Shown: positions 37,905 through 47,925 of the stretch, piece after piece
Position numbering within the stretch: the first letter of the stretch is position 1
How the letters are laid out: every line of letters begins with the position of its first letter
Source: Desulforegulaceae bacterium
GTDB lineage: Bacteria > Desulfobacterota > Desulfobacteria > Desulfobacterales > JACKCP01
DNA length: 64,000 bases
Assembly (NCBI GenBank): GCA_034006035.1
Contig: JAVETN010000001.1
Span: 344,532 to 408,531 of the forward strand
Direction of reading: 5' to 3'
Translations under genes and position numbers: made by a program
Notes under the pieces: generated by a model
Seen by the model: the letters and a program-made list of their open reading frames with translations, nothing else
Databases searched by the model: none
Told to the model about the DNA's origin: nothing

Positions 37905-39019
37905 TTTGAGTTTGCCTTTATATTGAGCAGAATTCCAATTCCTGCCATGTTCATAATAAGAAATGTTCCTCCGTAACTTATAAAAGGTAGGGGTAACCCT
38001 TTAGGAGGCAGAAGAGAAAGGGTTACCCCCATATTGATAATAATGTGAATTCCTATTATTGAAGTGAGTCCAAGGGCAAGGAGTGAGCCAAATTTGTCAG
38101 GTGCATTTTCTGAAATTTTAAATCCTCTTATCAAAATTGCCATAAAAAGACCGGTGATCATAAAAACACCAAGAAAGCCTGTTTCTTCACCAATAATTGA
38201 GAAAATAAAATCAGTGTGGGATTCCGGGAGGTACTCAAGTTTTAAAATTCCATTTCCAAGTCCTTTTCCAAAAAAACCTCCATTTATAAAAGCTTTTAAA
38301 GACATTGTTGTTTGATAGGAAAAACTGGAGGAATATTCCCATGGATTAAGGTAGCTTATCAGTCTTTCAACCCTGTAGTCTCTTTGGATCATAAGAAAAA
38401 AACCTGAAATAAAGCCTGTTCCTGCAATTAACAACATTTGTTTTATTTTTGCTCCTCCAGCAAAAATCATTATCCATATAAGAGCCCCAATTATAATAAT
38501 AGAACCAAAATCTGGTTGATTGTAGAGAAGTGATGCAAAAATTATAAAAAGAATGAAGTGGGGAAATATTCCTGAAAAAAACTTATCCATTTCATCTTCA
38601 TGTTTTGAAATAGTATGGGCAAGGTATAAAATAATTGTATAAAATGAAAAAACCGCTGGCTGAAATGAAAAAAACGGGAATTTTAACCATCTATATGCTC
38701 CGCCTACTTTATGCCCGAAAGGAGTGACAAAAATTGCTATCAATAAACAAATAGATAAAAGAATTCCTGGATATGCTAGTTTTTTTAAATAAAAATAAGG
38801 TATAAATCTGAAAATAAATAAAAGAATCAAACCCATAAAACCGTGTAAAGCCTGTTTTTTTACAAAATAAAATGGATTGTTAAACACTTTTTCACCAAAG
38901 TGAAAGCTTGCAGAATAAAGAATTATCAGGCCAAAGCCTGTAATAAGAAAAAAGGAAATCCAAAGAAGGGGATCCTCTTTAATTATTTTTTGATTTCTAA
39001 TCTGCTGTTTAATAGTCAT
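37901..39019 (-). CDS. ftsW: Division SEDS glycosyltransferase FtsW
   Basis: 372 residues, ~10 helices. SEDS motifs include Y-R-W-L-K-F, F-Q-P-A, N-Q-P-D-F-G-S, L-P-E-S-H-T-D-F-I-F-S-I and P-L-P-F-I-S-Y-G-G-T at the C-terminus. It polymerises glycan at the septum with FtsI. Position between murD and murG identifies it as FtsW rather than RodA. Overlaps murD by 11 bases. Confidence 0.95.
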   Translation of the reverse strand: MTIKQQIRNQKIIKEDPLLWISFFLITGFGLIILYSASFHFGEKVFNNPFYFVKKQALHGFMGLILLFIFRFIPYFYLKKLAYPGILLSICLLIAIFVTPFGHKVGGAYRWLKFPFFSFQPAVFSFYTIILYLAHTISKHEDEMDKFFSGIFPHFILFIIFASLLYNQPDFGSIIIIGALIWIMIFAGGAKIKQMLLIAGTGFISGFFLMIQRDYRVERLISYLNPWEYSSSFSYQTTMSLKAFINGGFFGKGLGNGILKLEYLPESHTDFIFSIIGEETGFLGVFMITGLFMAILIRGFKISENAPDKFGSLLALGLTSIIGIHIIINMGVTLSLLPPKGLPLPFISYGGTFLIMNMAGIGILLNIKANSK

Positions 39020-40382
39020 TTTTATTGTTTTCTCTGTTTTTTAAATTAAGGAAAGAGTTTTTAAAAGCCTCACCTCTATGCGAATAGTTTTTAAACATAT
39101 CAAAACTTGAGCATCCAGGTGAAAGAATTACAGTTCCTTTTTCCGAAATATTTTCAAAGCCTTTTTTTACAGCATCTTCCATTGTAATTGAAAAAACAGC
39201 CTTTCTTTTAAAATTAATTTGGCTATTGATTTTTTTTGAAGCCTCCCCAATTAAGATAATGTTTTTTACTTTTTCGTTCAGTATTTTTGACATCACCCCG
39301 TAGTTATATCCTTTATCTTTTCCCCCCAGGATTAAAGATATTTCTCCCTCAAGGCATTCAACCGCCTTTATAACTGAATCAGGATTTGTTGCCTTTGAAT
39401 CATTAATAAAGGAAATATTGTTTATGGAGCCCAAAAACTCCATTCTATGGGGAAGGGGATTAAAAGTTTCAATTGCTTTTTTTATTCCTTTAATACTTCC
39501 CCCGGATTCAAGTGCAGTTAGGGCTGCAGCACTTAAGTTTTCAAGATTATGCCTTCCTTTCAACTTGAAATTTTTAAGGCTGATTTTTTCTACTTTTTTA
39601 TTAAATGAAATTTTAAGTTCTTTTTTATTTGCAAAAGCACTATTGAAACTTGGGTCAAAAATATTGAAAAAACTTTTTTTGCCTTTTGTTTCAAGTTTTA
39701 AACTTTCATTATAATTAATTATTGAAGTGTTTTCTTTGTTGAAATTCTTAAAAAGATTAAGTTTGGAATTTTTATAGCCACAAAAATCTTCATATCTGTC
39801 CAGATGATCTGGGGTGATATTAAGTATTGTTCCTACTTGAGGTGAAAAGTTAACACAGGTATCAAGTTGAAAGCTTGAAATTTCTAGAACAAAGATATCA
39901 AATTCTGACTTGTCTGATATACCCTGGGAAAGAGGAACTCCAAGATTTCCTCCCCTGAAAACTTTTTTTCCGCTGTGGGCAAGAATGTCGGCTGTAAGTT
40001 CTGTTACTGTGCTTTTACCATTTGTCCCTGTAATGGCGGCAACTGGTTTGTCAATAAAAGACCAAGCTGCTTCAAGTTCTCCTATTACATTTTTTCCTTG
40101 ATTTACAGCTTTGATATAGACTTCTTCCCTTTGATCAATTCCAGGGCTTAAAATAATTAAGTCACTGGTTTTAATTTCTTCTTCGAAATTATTGGCAATT
40201 ACAATTTTTATTTTTTGGTTAGAAATTTTTTTTATTTCATCTGATTCAAGAATTTTTTTGTTTTTATCGCATCCTTTTACATTAAAACCTTTTGAATGAA
40301 GAAGATTTAATACAGATATTCCTGATTTTCCAAGACCTGCAACAAGAATTTTTTTGTTTTTAAAGTCTTTAATTGAAAACAT
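39009..40382 (-). CDS. murD: UDP-MurNAc-L-alanine:D-glutamate ligase MurD
   Basis: 457 residues. N-terminal G-L-G-K-S-G-I-S, central P-loop I-T-G-T-N-G-K-S-T-V, and N-D-S-K-A-T-N-P-D in the C-terminal ligase domain mark MurD. It adds D-Glu to UDP-MurNAc-L-Ala. Lies 3 bases after mraY. Confidence 0.96.
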   Translation of the reverse strand: MFSIKDFKNKKILVAGLGKSGISVLNLLHSKGFNVKGCDKNKKILESDEIKKISNQKIKIVIANNFEEEIKTSDLIILSPGIDQREEVYIKAVNQGKNVIGELEAAWSFIDKPVAAITGTNGKSTVTELTADILAHSGKKVFRGGNLGVPLSQGISDKSEFDIFVLEISSFQLDTCVNFSPQVGTILNITPDHLDRYEDFCGYKNSKLNLFKNFNKENTSIINYNESLKLETKGKKSFFNIFDPSFNSAFANKKELKISFNKKVEKISLKNFKLKGRHNLENLSAAALTALESGGSIKGIKKAIETFNPLPHRMEFLGSINNISFINDSKATNPDSVIKAVECLEGEISLILGGKDKGYNYGVMSKILNEKVKNIILIGEASKKINSQINFKRKAVFSITMEDAVKKGFENISEKGTVILSPGCSSFDMFKNYSHRGEAFKNSFLNLKNRENNKNDY

Positions 40383-40385
40383 GGC

Positions 40386-41465
40386 TTATCTTATCTTTAG
40401 GGTTGAAATTGCGATTAATGAAAATATTATTGCAATTATCCAAAACCTTACAATAATTTTAGGCTCTCTCCATCCAAGCATTTCAAAATGATGATGAAGG
40501 GGAGCCATTCTGAAAAATCTTTTGCCTTTTGTAAATTTAAAATAGCTTACCTGAATAATTACAGAAAGTGCTTCCATTACAAAAACACCTCCGACAATTA
40601 CAAGAAGGATTTCCTGTTTTGTAAGAACAGCTATTGTGCCTAAGAGTGCCCCAAGTGGAAGGGAGCCTGTGTCACCCATAAAAATCTGGGCAGGGTTTGT
40701 GTTAAACCATAAGAAACCAAGACCTGCACCTGCTATTGCTCCACAAATAACTGTAAGTTCAGCACATCCGGGAACAAAAGTTATCTGGAGATAATCTGCA
40801 AGTTTAGCATGTCCTGCAACATAAGAAAAAAGAAGAAAAGTTGCGGCTGCAATTGTAACAGGCCCTATTGCAAGTCCGTCAAGCCCGTCTGTGAGATTAA
40901 CTGCGTTTGATGCTCCTGTAATAACTAAGGCAGTAAAAAAAATATATCCTATTCCAAGGTCAATTGTATGATCTTTGAAAAAAGGGAAGTGAAGTTCTGT
41001 ATTAAACCCAGGAGTCAGATAAATAAGTATTCCGGCAATAAGTGATATGCAAATTTGTATAAGGAATTTATTTCTTGCACTTAATCCTTCCCCTTCTTTT
41101 TTCATCTGTTTAACATAGTCGTCTGTAAATCCTATGGCAGTAAATCCTATGGTAACAATTATTGTTATCCAAACATAAAAAGTGTCTAGTCTGGCCCATA
41201 AAAGAATGGAAAAAACAGTAGTGCCTATTATTAAAAAACCACCCATGGTGGGGGTTCCTTTTTTGTCGTAATGACTTGAAGGACCGCAATCTCTTATATA
41301 TTGGCCTATCTGGAGTTTTCTCATATAACCGATAAAAGTAGTTCCTAACATAAGGCAAAGCACAAATGAAGTTAAGCCAGAATAAATGGTTCTAAATGTT
41401 ATATATTTGAAAACATTGAAAAAGCTAAGATCTGTATGCAAAGGATACAGTAGATGATAAAGCAT
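40386..41465 (-). CDS. mraY: Phospho-MurNAc-pentapeptide transferase MraY
   Basis: 359 residues, ten predicted helices. Catalytic and Mg-binding motifs: G-F-x-D-D-Y-V-K, [17 protein letters not shown], and the P-L-H-H-H-F-E loop. It links the UDP-MurNAc-pentapeptide to undecaprenyl phosphate, forming lipid I. Lies 3 bases after murF. Confidence 0.98.
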   Translation of the reverse strand: MLYHLLYPLHTDLSFFNVFKYITFRTIYSGLTSFVLCLMLGTTFIGYMRKLQIGQYIRDCGPSSHYDKKGTPTMGGFLIIGTTVFSILLWARLDTFYVWITIIVTIGFTAIGFTDDYVKQMKKEGEGLSARNKFLIQICISLIAGILIYLTPGFNTELHFPFFKDHTIDLGIGYIFFTALVITGASNAVNLTDGLDGLAIGPVTIAAATFLLFSYVAGHAKLADYLQITFVPGCAELTVICGAIAGAGLGFLWFNTNPAQIFMGDTGSLPLGALLGTIAVLTKQEILLVIVGGVFVMEALSVIIQVSYFKFTKGKRFFRMAPLHHHFEMLGWREPKIIVRFWIIAIIFSLIAISTLKIR

Positions 41466-41468
41466 AAT

Positions 41469-42884
41469 TTACTCCGTTTTATTTGTCAGATTTTCAATTA
41501 TAGTTTCCATTTTAGAACCCCTTGAGCCTTTAACCAGAATAAAATCTCCTGGCTTAATAGTTTTTAAAAGTTCATCTGATATTTGCTTATGATTTCCTTT
41601 GTAAAGGATTGTTTTTTTACTGGTTTTGTTTTTGGCACCGGCAATCAGGCTGTCGGCAAAGTCTCCGTATACAAAAATTCCGTCAAGCTCAAGTTCTCCA
41701 AGAGTTTCTCCAGCTTTAAAATGGTAATCTTTAGATTGTTTTCCAAGCTCAAGCATATCACCAATAACTGCAAATCCTCTGCTGCCATTTTTTATTAGAG
41801 TAAAATCTTTTGCAGATGCTTTTAAAGATTCTGGATTGGCATTGTAAGTGTCATCAATAATAAAAATGTTTTTTCCTGGGTCATGGATTTTAAAAAAACG
41901 TCCCTTAGTTCCTGAATACATTGCAATTCCCTTTGCAATTTCCTTTGAGTTCATTCCTGAAATAAATCCAGCCAGGGCTGCTCCAGCTGCATTTTTTAAC
42001 ATAGTTTTTCCAGGTATATTTAAATTTACTTGAAAACTTTCTTTTTTACCTGAAAAATTAAGATTAAACAATGCTTTGGAAGAGGAATTCCCAATTTCAA
42101 AATCTGAAATAAAAAGATTGGATTTTTCATTGAATCCAAATTTTAAAATCTTCATATTTTTTATATGTTTTTCAAGGATTTCATCATCTTCGTTTATAAT
42201 TATGAATGAGTTTTTTTTCATTCCTTTTGTTATAGTTGCTTTTTCCCTGGCAATTTCTTCAAAATTTTCAAAAAATTCAATATGGGCAGGAGCAAGTTTT
42301 GTTATTATTGCAAAGTTTGGCTCGGCAATTTTTGAAAGATATTCTATTTCTCCTTTGGAACTCATTCCCATTTCAATTACTGCAAACTCGTGGTTTTTAT
42401 TTATCTCAAGAATTGTGAGGGGAACTCCAATGTGATTGTTAAAGTTTTTGGCAGGGCCGTGAACCTGAAATTTTTGACTAAGTATTGATTTTAGAATTTC
42501 CCTGGTGGATGTTTTTCCAACAGAGCCTGTTATTCCAAAAACTTTAATCCCAGATTTTTTTCTTTTGAAATTTGCGACTTTTCCAAGGGCTTTAATTGAA
42601 TTTTCAACTGAAATAACTGAAGCTTGATTTATATTTTCCGCAAGCTTAATTTCTGAATTTTCTATTATTACACCGGAGATGTTTTGGTTAACAGCTTTTA
42701 AAACAAAATCATGGCCATTGAACTTATCTCCTTTTATTGCAATAAAAAAAGAGTTGTCAGAGAGTCTTCTTGAATCTGTTAAAAGCTTTCCCGAAAAAGA
42801 CAGGCTTCCTCTTTTGATAATTTTACCTTCACAGGCAAGAGCAAGAGTGTCCAGATTTTTTATTATAAAATCTTTAGTTCCCAT
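41469..42884 (-). CDS. murF: UDP-MurNAc-tripeptide:D-Ala-D-Ala ligase MurF
   Basis: 471 residues. N-terminal MurF substrate domain (D-S-R-R-L, F-I-A-I-K-G), central P-loop I-T-G-S-V-G-K-T-S-T, then D-D-T-Y-N-A-N-P-E typical of MurF. It adds the D-Ala-D-Ala dipeptide. Overlaps murE by 11 bases. Confidence 0.96.
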   Translation of the reverse strand: MGTKDFIIKNLDTLALACEGKIIKRGSLSFSGKLLTDSRRLSDNSFFIAIKGDKFNGHDFVLKAVNQNISGVIIENSEIKLAENINQASVISVENSIKALGKVANFKRKKSGIKVFGITGSVGKTSTREILKSILSQKFQVHGPAKNFNNHIGVPLTILEINKNHEFAVIEMGMSSKGEIEYLSKIAEPNFAIITKLAPAHIEFFENFEEIAREKATITKGMKKNSFIIINEDDEILEKHIKNMKILKFGFNEKSNLFISDFEIGNSSSKALFNLNFSGKKESFQVNLNIPGKTMLKNAAGAALAGFISGMNSKEIAKGIAMYSGTKGRFFKIHDPGKNIFIIDDTYNANPESLKASAKDFTLIKNGSRGFAVIGDMLELGKQSKDYHFKAGETLGELELDGIFVYGDFADSLIAGAKNKTSKKTILYKGNHKQISDELLKTIKPGDFILVKGSRGSKMETIIENLTNKTE

Positions 42885-44421
42885 AAATTTCTTCCACCTT
42901 TTTTAGTACAACTTCTCTGTCATCAAATTTAAATTTTTTTCTGCCTATGATCTGATAGGTTTCATGACCTTTTCCAGCAATTAAAATACAGTCTTTTTCA
43001 TCAGAAATTAAAAGGGCTTTTTCTATAGCTCTTTGTCTGTTTTTTTCAATAAAATAAATATTTTTGTCGTTTTTTGTTATATTTAAAAAATCTTTTTCAG
43101 GAATAATATTTGTTAATCCAGCTTTAATATCTGAAATTATTTTGTCTTGGTTTTCTGTTCTTGGATTATCAGAAGTTATTATGGTAATTTCAGCCATTCT
43201 TGCTGAAATTTCTGCCATTAATGGGCGCTTTTTTATATCCCTGTCCCCTCCGCAGCCAAAAACTGAAATCAGCCTTTTTTTGCAAAGGGGGCGAAGAGAG
43301 TTTAAAACATTTTCAAGAGCGTCGGGAGTATGGGCATAATCAATAAAAACATATGGGCGTTTTGTGTTTTCTACCTGCTCAAGCCTTCCTCTTACCGGCT
43401 TTGAGGTTTCAAGAAGATTTATACAATTTTCTATACTTATTCCTGAAGTAATGCAGGCTGAAACAGCAGCAAGAATGTTTTCTACATTATGCTTTCCAAA
43501 AAGATGAGAAGAAAAATTGTATGTTTTTCCTTTAAATTTAATTTTTCCCCGGCTTCCTTTCAAGTTTGTTTTTAAATCTGATGCCTGAAGAAAAGCTTTT
43601 TTTTCCGTGGAATATTCCAATAGTTTGGTAAAATTTTTGGTTTTGAGTTCTTCTGCTATTAATTTACCTGTTTGATCATCAATATTAACAGCAGTAAAAG
43701 GGGGTTCTTTTTTTGATTCTAAAGCATTTTTTATTATAAAATCAGATTTTACACTGGCGTATTCTTCCATGGACTTATGAAAATCAAGGTGATCCTGGGT
43801 AAGATTTGTGTAAACAATTGTATTAAATAAAACGTCGTCAATTCTTCCAAGTGCTATTGAATGGGAAGATACTTCCATGACAATATCTGTGACATTATTT
43901 TTTTTCATTTCATAAATTGTTTTTTGAAGCTCAGCTGATTCAGGAGTGGTATTTAAACTTTCTTTTTCATAAATTCTGCCGTCTTTTAAAGGGTAGCTCA
44001 GCTTTATTGTCCCAATAATCCCTGTTTTTTTACCTGACTTTTTTAAAATATCTTCAATAAGGGCACAGGTTGTTGTTTTTCCGTTAGTTCCTGTCACTCC
44101 AATTATATTTATTCCAATTGAGGGGAATCCGTAATAAAGTGCAGAGAAAAATGAAAGTGCTCTTCTTGAATCTGAGACCACTAATTGAGGAACTTTAATC
44201 CCGCTTTGTTTTGATTGGCAGACTATAAGGGCAGCTCCTTTTTTTTCAGCTTCTGCAATATACTTATGACCATCAAAAGAAAAACCTTTAACTGCGATAA
44301 AAAGGTCTCCTTTTAAAACAGCTCTTGAATCAAAGGCTATTCCGCTGATCTTTGGGAAAACCACGGGTGCTTCTTTAATCTTAAAAGGAGGATTTGAGTT
44401 AATAAGTTTATCTGACTTCAT
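42874..44421 (-). CDS. murE: UDP-MurNAc-dipeptide:meso-DAP ligase MurE
   Basis: 515 residues. P-loop V-T-G-T-N-G-K-T-T-T, D-Y-A-H-T-P-D-A-L-E, and the D-N-P-R substrate motif (T-S-D-N-P-R-T-E) that selects meso-diaminopimelate over lysine. This predicts Gram-negative-type DAP peptidoglycan. Overlaps ftsI by 14 bases. Confidence 0.97.
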   Translation of the reverse strand: MKSDKLINSNPPFKIKEAPVVFPKISGIAFDSRAVLKGDLFIAVKGFSFDGHKYIAEAEKKGAALIVCQSKQSGIKVPQLVVSDSRRALSFFSALYYGFPSIGINIIGVTGTNGKTTTCALIEDILKKSGKKTGIIGTIKLSYPLKDGRIYEKESLNTTPESAELQKTIYEMKKNNVTDIVMEVSSHSIALGRIDDVLFNTIVYTNLTQDHLDFHKSMEEYASVKSDFIIKNALESKKEPPFTAVNIDDQTGKLIAEELKTKNFTKLLEYSTEKKAFLQASDLKTNLKGSRGKIKFKGKTYNFSSHLFGKHNVENILAAVSACITSGISIENCINLLETSKPVRGRLEQVENTKRPYVFIDYAHTPDALENVLNSLRPLCKKRLISVFGCGGDRDIKKRPLMAEISARMAEITIITSDNPRTENQDKIISDIKAGLTNIIPEKDFLNITKNDKNIYFIEKNRQRAIEKALLISDEKDCILIAGKGHETYQIIGRKKFKFDDREVVLKKVEEIYGN

Positions 44422-46156
44422 TTGTTCCTCGGCTTAAGGCAATTGTTATTCCCTCTGGAAGAACATTCATATAGGAAAGAGTTTTTGTTGCAATTTCCTT
44501 AAAAACAGGAGCTGCTACAATTCCTCCATAGTATCCTTCAATTGGTTCATTTATTGCTACCATTACTGCAATTTCAGCTTTATCTGCAGGGGCAAATCCA
44601 AGAAAAGTTGAAATGTATTTTTCCCTTGAATATTTCCCGTTTGGTTCAAGTTTTTGTGATGTTCCTGTTTTTCCTGCTGCTGAATATCCTTTAGGGGCAG
44701 CATTTGAACCTGTTCCTTCAGTAATTGTTTTTTCCATCATTTTAGTGATTGCAATTGCTGTTTTTTCTGAAATCACTCTTTTTTTTATTTTTTTGGTGTT
44801 TGAGAATATTTCTTCTCCCAAGGGGTTTGTTATTTTTTTCAAAAGATAAGGTTTTAGCAAATATCCTTTGTTTGCTATTGTTGAAACAGCAGTTGCAAGC
44901 TGAACTGAAGAAGCAGACATTCCATGCCCAAAGGAAATATTGCTGGTGTCAACTTTTGTCCATAAATTGGGTTCACGGAGAACTCCTGAAGTTTCAATGG
45001 GGACATCAAGCCCTGTTTTTTTGGCAAACCCAAAGTCTTTTAAAATTTGGTACAGGGATTCTCTTCCTACAAGTTCTCCTATTTTTACAGCCCCAATATT
45101 ACTTGAAAATTTTATTATCTCGGAAACCTGAAGCCATTTGTGAGGTTTGGTATCGTGAATTGTAACTGAACCTATTTTATATTTTCCGTCCTGGCAGTAA
45201 AAAATGGAGTTTTTGCTACAAAATTCTTTGTCAATTGCACCTGCCGCAAGAAAAATTTTTAAAATGGAACCTGGTTCAAATGCATCAAGAGTGTTTCTAT
45301 TGTTCCAGGATTGGGGATCTGACTTCCAGTAAACATTAGGGTTGAAAAACGGGTATTGAGCCATGGCAAGGACTTCACCTGTGTTTGGATTTATTACCAC
45401 TGCTTTTCCATCTTTTGCTTTAAATTTTGTTACAATTCTTTCAAGGGCCTGCTCGGCTATATACTGAATGTTTTTGTCAATTGTCAGGTAAATATCATTA
45501 CCGGGGTTTGTTTTATGGTTGAAGTCGGGGTTTTTATACCAATTTCCCTTACCTGCTGAAATGATTGGAATTTGAGTTGTTGAACCCTCAAGTAGATGAT
45601 TATAGGTGTATTCTGCTCCTGTTCTTTGCTGATTGAGATTTGTAAATCCTATTATAGGTGCTCCAAGGTTTTTATTTGGATAAACTCTTTTGCTTGTTTT
45701 TATTACTTCAAAAAGTCTATGGTCAAGATTAAGTTTTTTTTCAAGGGCATGAATTTTTTCAACTTCATTTTTTGATGCTTTTCTTTTTAGATAAACAAAG
45801 CTTGAACTTGAATCAAATTTTGTCTTTACTTCTGATTTTTTAAGTCCGGTAATTTCTGAAATGGTTTGATAATCGCTGAAGTTTTGTTTGAATTCAGGGC
45901 GAAGTGCAAGATCCCAGGCATCAAGTGAAATTGCAAGGACCTCTTTGTTCCTATCAAATATTGTTCCTCTTTTTTCATTGACTTCTATTTTTTTTGAATA
46001 AGTGTTTAGTGTGATTTTTTTAAGTGCAGGACATGAAAAATTCTGGATAACAAAAGCTCTTCCAATAATAAGAAAAAGGCAAAGATAAGCAATGTATTTT
46101 ATTATTTTTATCCTTAATACTGAGTTGGTTGCTGCTTTTTTTTCTTTAATTCTCAT
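44408..46156 (-). CDS. ftsI: Septal penicillin-binding protein FtsI (PBP3)
   Basis: 582 residues. Membrane helix ~18-36, dimerisation domain (R-G-T-I-F-D-R-N at ~63), transpeptidase domain with S297-x-x-K300 (P-G-S-I-L-K), S351-S-N353 and K496-T-G-T499. It cross-links septal peptidoglycan with FtsW. No PASTA domains. Overlaps ftsL by 4 bases. Confidence 0.95.
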   Translation of the reverse strand: MRIKEKKAATNSVLRIKIIKYIAYLCLFLIIGRAFVIQNFSCPALKKITLNTYSKKIEVNEKRGTIFDRNKEVLAISLDAWDLALRPEFKQNFSDYQTISEITGLKKSEVKTKFDSSSSFVYLKRKASKNEVEKIHALEKKLNLDHRLFEVIKTSKRVYPNKNLGAPIIGFTNLNQQRTGAEYTYNHLLEGSTTQIPIISAGKGNWYKNPDFNHKTNPGNDIYLTIDKNIQYIAEQALERIVTKFKAKDGKAVVINPNTGEVLAMAQYPFFNPNVYWKSDPQSWNNRNTLDAFEPGSILKIFLAAGAIDKEFCSKNSIFYCQDGKYKIGSVTIHDTKPHKWLQVSEIIKFSSNIGAVKIGELVGRESLYQILKDFGFAKKTGLDVPIETSGVLREPNLWTKVDTSNISFGHGMSASSVQLATAVSTIANKGYLLKPYLLKKITNPLGEEIFSNTKKIKKRVISEKTAIAITKMMEKTITEGTGSNAAPKGYSAAGKTGTSQKLEPNGKYSREKYISTFLGFAPADKAEIAVMVAINEPIEGYYGGIVAAPVFKEIATKTLSYMNVLPEGITIALSRGTNEVR

Positions 46157-46419
46157 TTTATAAGTTCTATCTGTGATCTTAGAGCTGGGTTAAATTGAAG
46201 TATTTCAGCCAGCTTTTCAATCCTTTCTGGAGACTTAAGTCTGGCAAGTTCTGTTTTTAAAATCCTTTTATGTTCAATAAGTCCGGTTTTTTTTTCACTA
46301 ATTTTTGTTATTTCAAAGGAAAGTGTTTTAAATCTTCCAGTTGACCATACATGAAAAAAAAGGTTGAACATCAAAACCATGAAAAGCAAAATAATGTACA
46401 ATGGTTTTGTTTCTTTCAT
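46153..46419 (-). CDS. ftsL: Cell division protein FtsL
   Basis: 88 residues: short cytoplasmic N-terminus, one membrane helix (~8-24), then a leucine-zipper-like periplasmic coil ending in an S-P-E-R-I-E-K-L-A motif common to FtsL. Identified mostly by size, topology and its place between rsmH and ftsI. Overlaps both neighbours by 4 bases. Confidence 0.85.
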   Translation of the reverse strand: MKETKPLYIILLFMVLMFNLFFHVWSTGRFKTLSFEITKISEKKTGLIEHKRILKTELARLKSPERIEKLAEILQFNPALRSQIELIK

Positions 46420-47354
46420 AATTTTTCAAGAACCCTCATTTTTGTACTTCTTGCCCTTGGGTTTGTACTGATTTCAATATCAGTGGGTATAAGAGGTTTT
46501 CTTGTAATAATTTTAAACTCTTTTTTCTTGCCGCAAACGCACATTGGAAGATCAGGTGGGCAAATGCAGGCTTTTTCAAGTTCTTTAAACTTATTTTTCA
46601 CTATTCTATCTTCAAGGGAGTGGAATGTAAGAATACAAAGTCTCCCTTTGGGTTTTAGGAGATAAGGTGCTTCTTCAAGAAATTTTTCCAGATGATAAAG
46701 TTCATTGTTTACTTCAATCCGGATTGCCATAAAACACTTTGTTGCCGGATGAATTTTGGATTTTCTCGAAAATTTATTCGGGATTGAGTTCTTTATGATT
46801 TCAGCCAGTTCTGTTGTTGTTTTTATTGGCTTAATTTTCCTTTTGATTTCAATCCTGTTTGCTATTCTTGAAGCAAATTTTTCTTCCCCGTATTTTTTGA
46901 AAACTAAAAACAATTGTTCTGTTGAATAGTTGTTTATAATATCATAAGCTGTTTGGTCTGAGTTTTGATCCATTCTCATGTCAAGAGGGCCTTCTTTGGT
47001 AAAGCTGAAACCTCTTTTGGCTTCATCAAGATGGTGGGAGGATACCCCTATATCCGCAAGGATTCCATCAGCTTTATTTATTTTTTTTTCTATCATCACT
47101 TGCTTTATCGATGAAAAATTGGCCCTTGAAACAGTGTACCTGTTTTTAAATTCAAAAAGAACTGTTTTAACATTTTCTATTGCCAGCTCATCTCTATCCA
47201 TAGCAAGAAGTCTGCCTTCAGGTGAGCTCTTTTCAAGAATCAGTCTTGAATGACCTGCTCCTCCAAGGGTGCAGTCAATATAAACTCCCCTGGGATTTAT
47301 ATTGAGATATTCAATTACTTCCTCAGGCATCACCGAGCTGTGAGAATATTTCAT
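46416..47354 (-). CDS. rsmH: 16S rRNA m4C1402 methyltransferase RsmH
   Basis: 312 residues. Starts Y-S-H-S-S-V-M-P-E-E-V; SAM motif D-C-T-L-G-G-A-G-H-S; the family motifs A-D-I-G-V-S-S-H-H-L-D, G-P-L-D-M-R-M-D and F-H-S-L-E-D-R-I-V-K are all present. It methylates N4 of C1402 in the ribosomal P site. Two bases separate it from mraZ. Confidence 0.97.
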   Translation of the reverse strand: MKYSHSSVMPEEVIEYLNINPRGVYIDCTLGGAGHSRLILEKSSPEGRLLAMDRDELAIENVKTVLFEFKNRYTVSRANFSSIKQVMIEKKINKADGILADIGVSSHHLDEAKRGFSFTKEGPLDMRMDQNSDQTAYDIINNYSTEQLFLVFKKYGEEKFASRIANRIEIKRKIKPIKTTTELAEIIKNSIPNKFSRKSKIHPATKCFMAIRIEVNNELYHLEKFLEEAPYLLKPKGRLCILTFHSLEDRIVKNKFKELEKACICPPDLPMCVCGKKKEFKIITRKPLIPTDIEISTNPRARSTKMRVLEKL

Positions 47355-47356
47355 AA

Positions 47357-47803
47357 TTAAAGCCCAAGCTCGGCAATCTCTTCTTGAAAGTCTTCAAGTA
47401 AAAGATCTTCTGCCAGTTTATCATTTTCTAATTGCCAGTTTTCTTTAGACCATATTTCAAAATGTTCTAAAACCCCAACAAGAACCACATCTTTTTCAAG
47501 GCCAGCATAATCTCTTAAAGACTGGGGGATTATAATTCTGGACTGTTTGTCCAGTTCGCATTCTGCAACTCCACCTATAAATGTTCTGAAAAAGCGACGC
47601 ATTTTTTCGGTTTTAATTTTTTGATTTTTAAAATTGTTTTCAATTTCAATCCATTTTGACTCGGGGTAAGCTCTTATGCAGTTGTCCATTCGCGTAAGGT
47701 AAAGTACAGGTGTTTCCTCTGACTCAATATCTTTTTTGAATCTTGAAGGAACACTTAACCTGCCTTTTTGATCAAGCTTGTGTGATGAACTCCCCCGGAA
47801 CAT
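47357..47803 (-). CDS. mraZ: Transcriptional regulator MraZ
   Basis: 148 residues with two SpoVT/AbrB-type domains: M-F-R-G-S-S-S-H-K-L-D-x-K-G-R at the start and A-E-C-E-L-D-K-Q-S-R in the second repeat. MraZ is a ring-forming DNA-binding regulator of the dcw cluster, including its own promoter. AAAGGAAT lies ~5 bases before ATG. A matching operator core is 123-139 bases upstream but in inverted orientation. Confidence 0.95.
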   Translation of the reverse strand: MFRGSSSHKLDQKGRLSVPSRFKKDIESEETPVLYLTRMDNCIRAYPESKWIEIENNFKNQKIKTEKMRRFFRTFIGGVAECELDKQSRIIIPQSLRDYAGLEKDVVLVGVLEHFEIWSKENWQLENDKLAEDLLLEDFQEEIAELGL

Positions 47804-47850
47804 ATAAATTCCTTTTTTTACCTAAATTTTCCTTTCGGATAGTAAATCTA

Positions 47851-47879
47851 CATATAATACAAATAAAATTCAAGAACAA
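47851..47879 (-). promoter_or_regulatory. Candidate promoter of the dcw cluster
   Basis: On the minus strand TTGTTC (47879-47874) and TATATG (47856-47851) are 17 bases apart, about 50 bases before the mraZ ATG. An overlapping TATTAT at 47859-47854 is an alternative -10. Moderate match only. Confidence 0.4.
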
Positions 47880-47925
47880 ATGTAAAAACCCCTTGTTATT
47901 TTGGATATTTTTATTTTTTTATACG

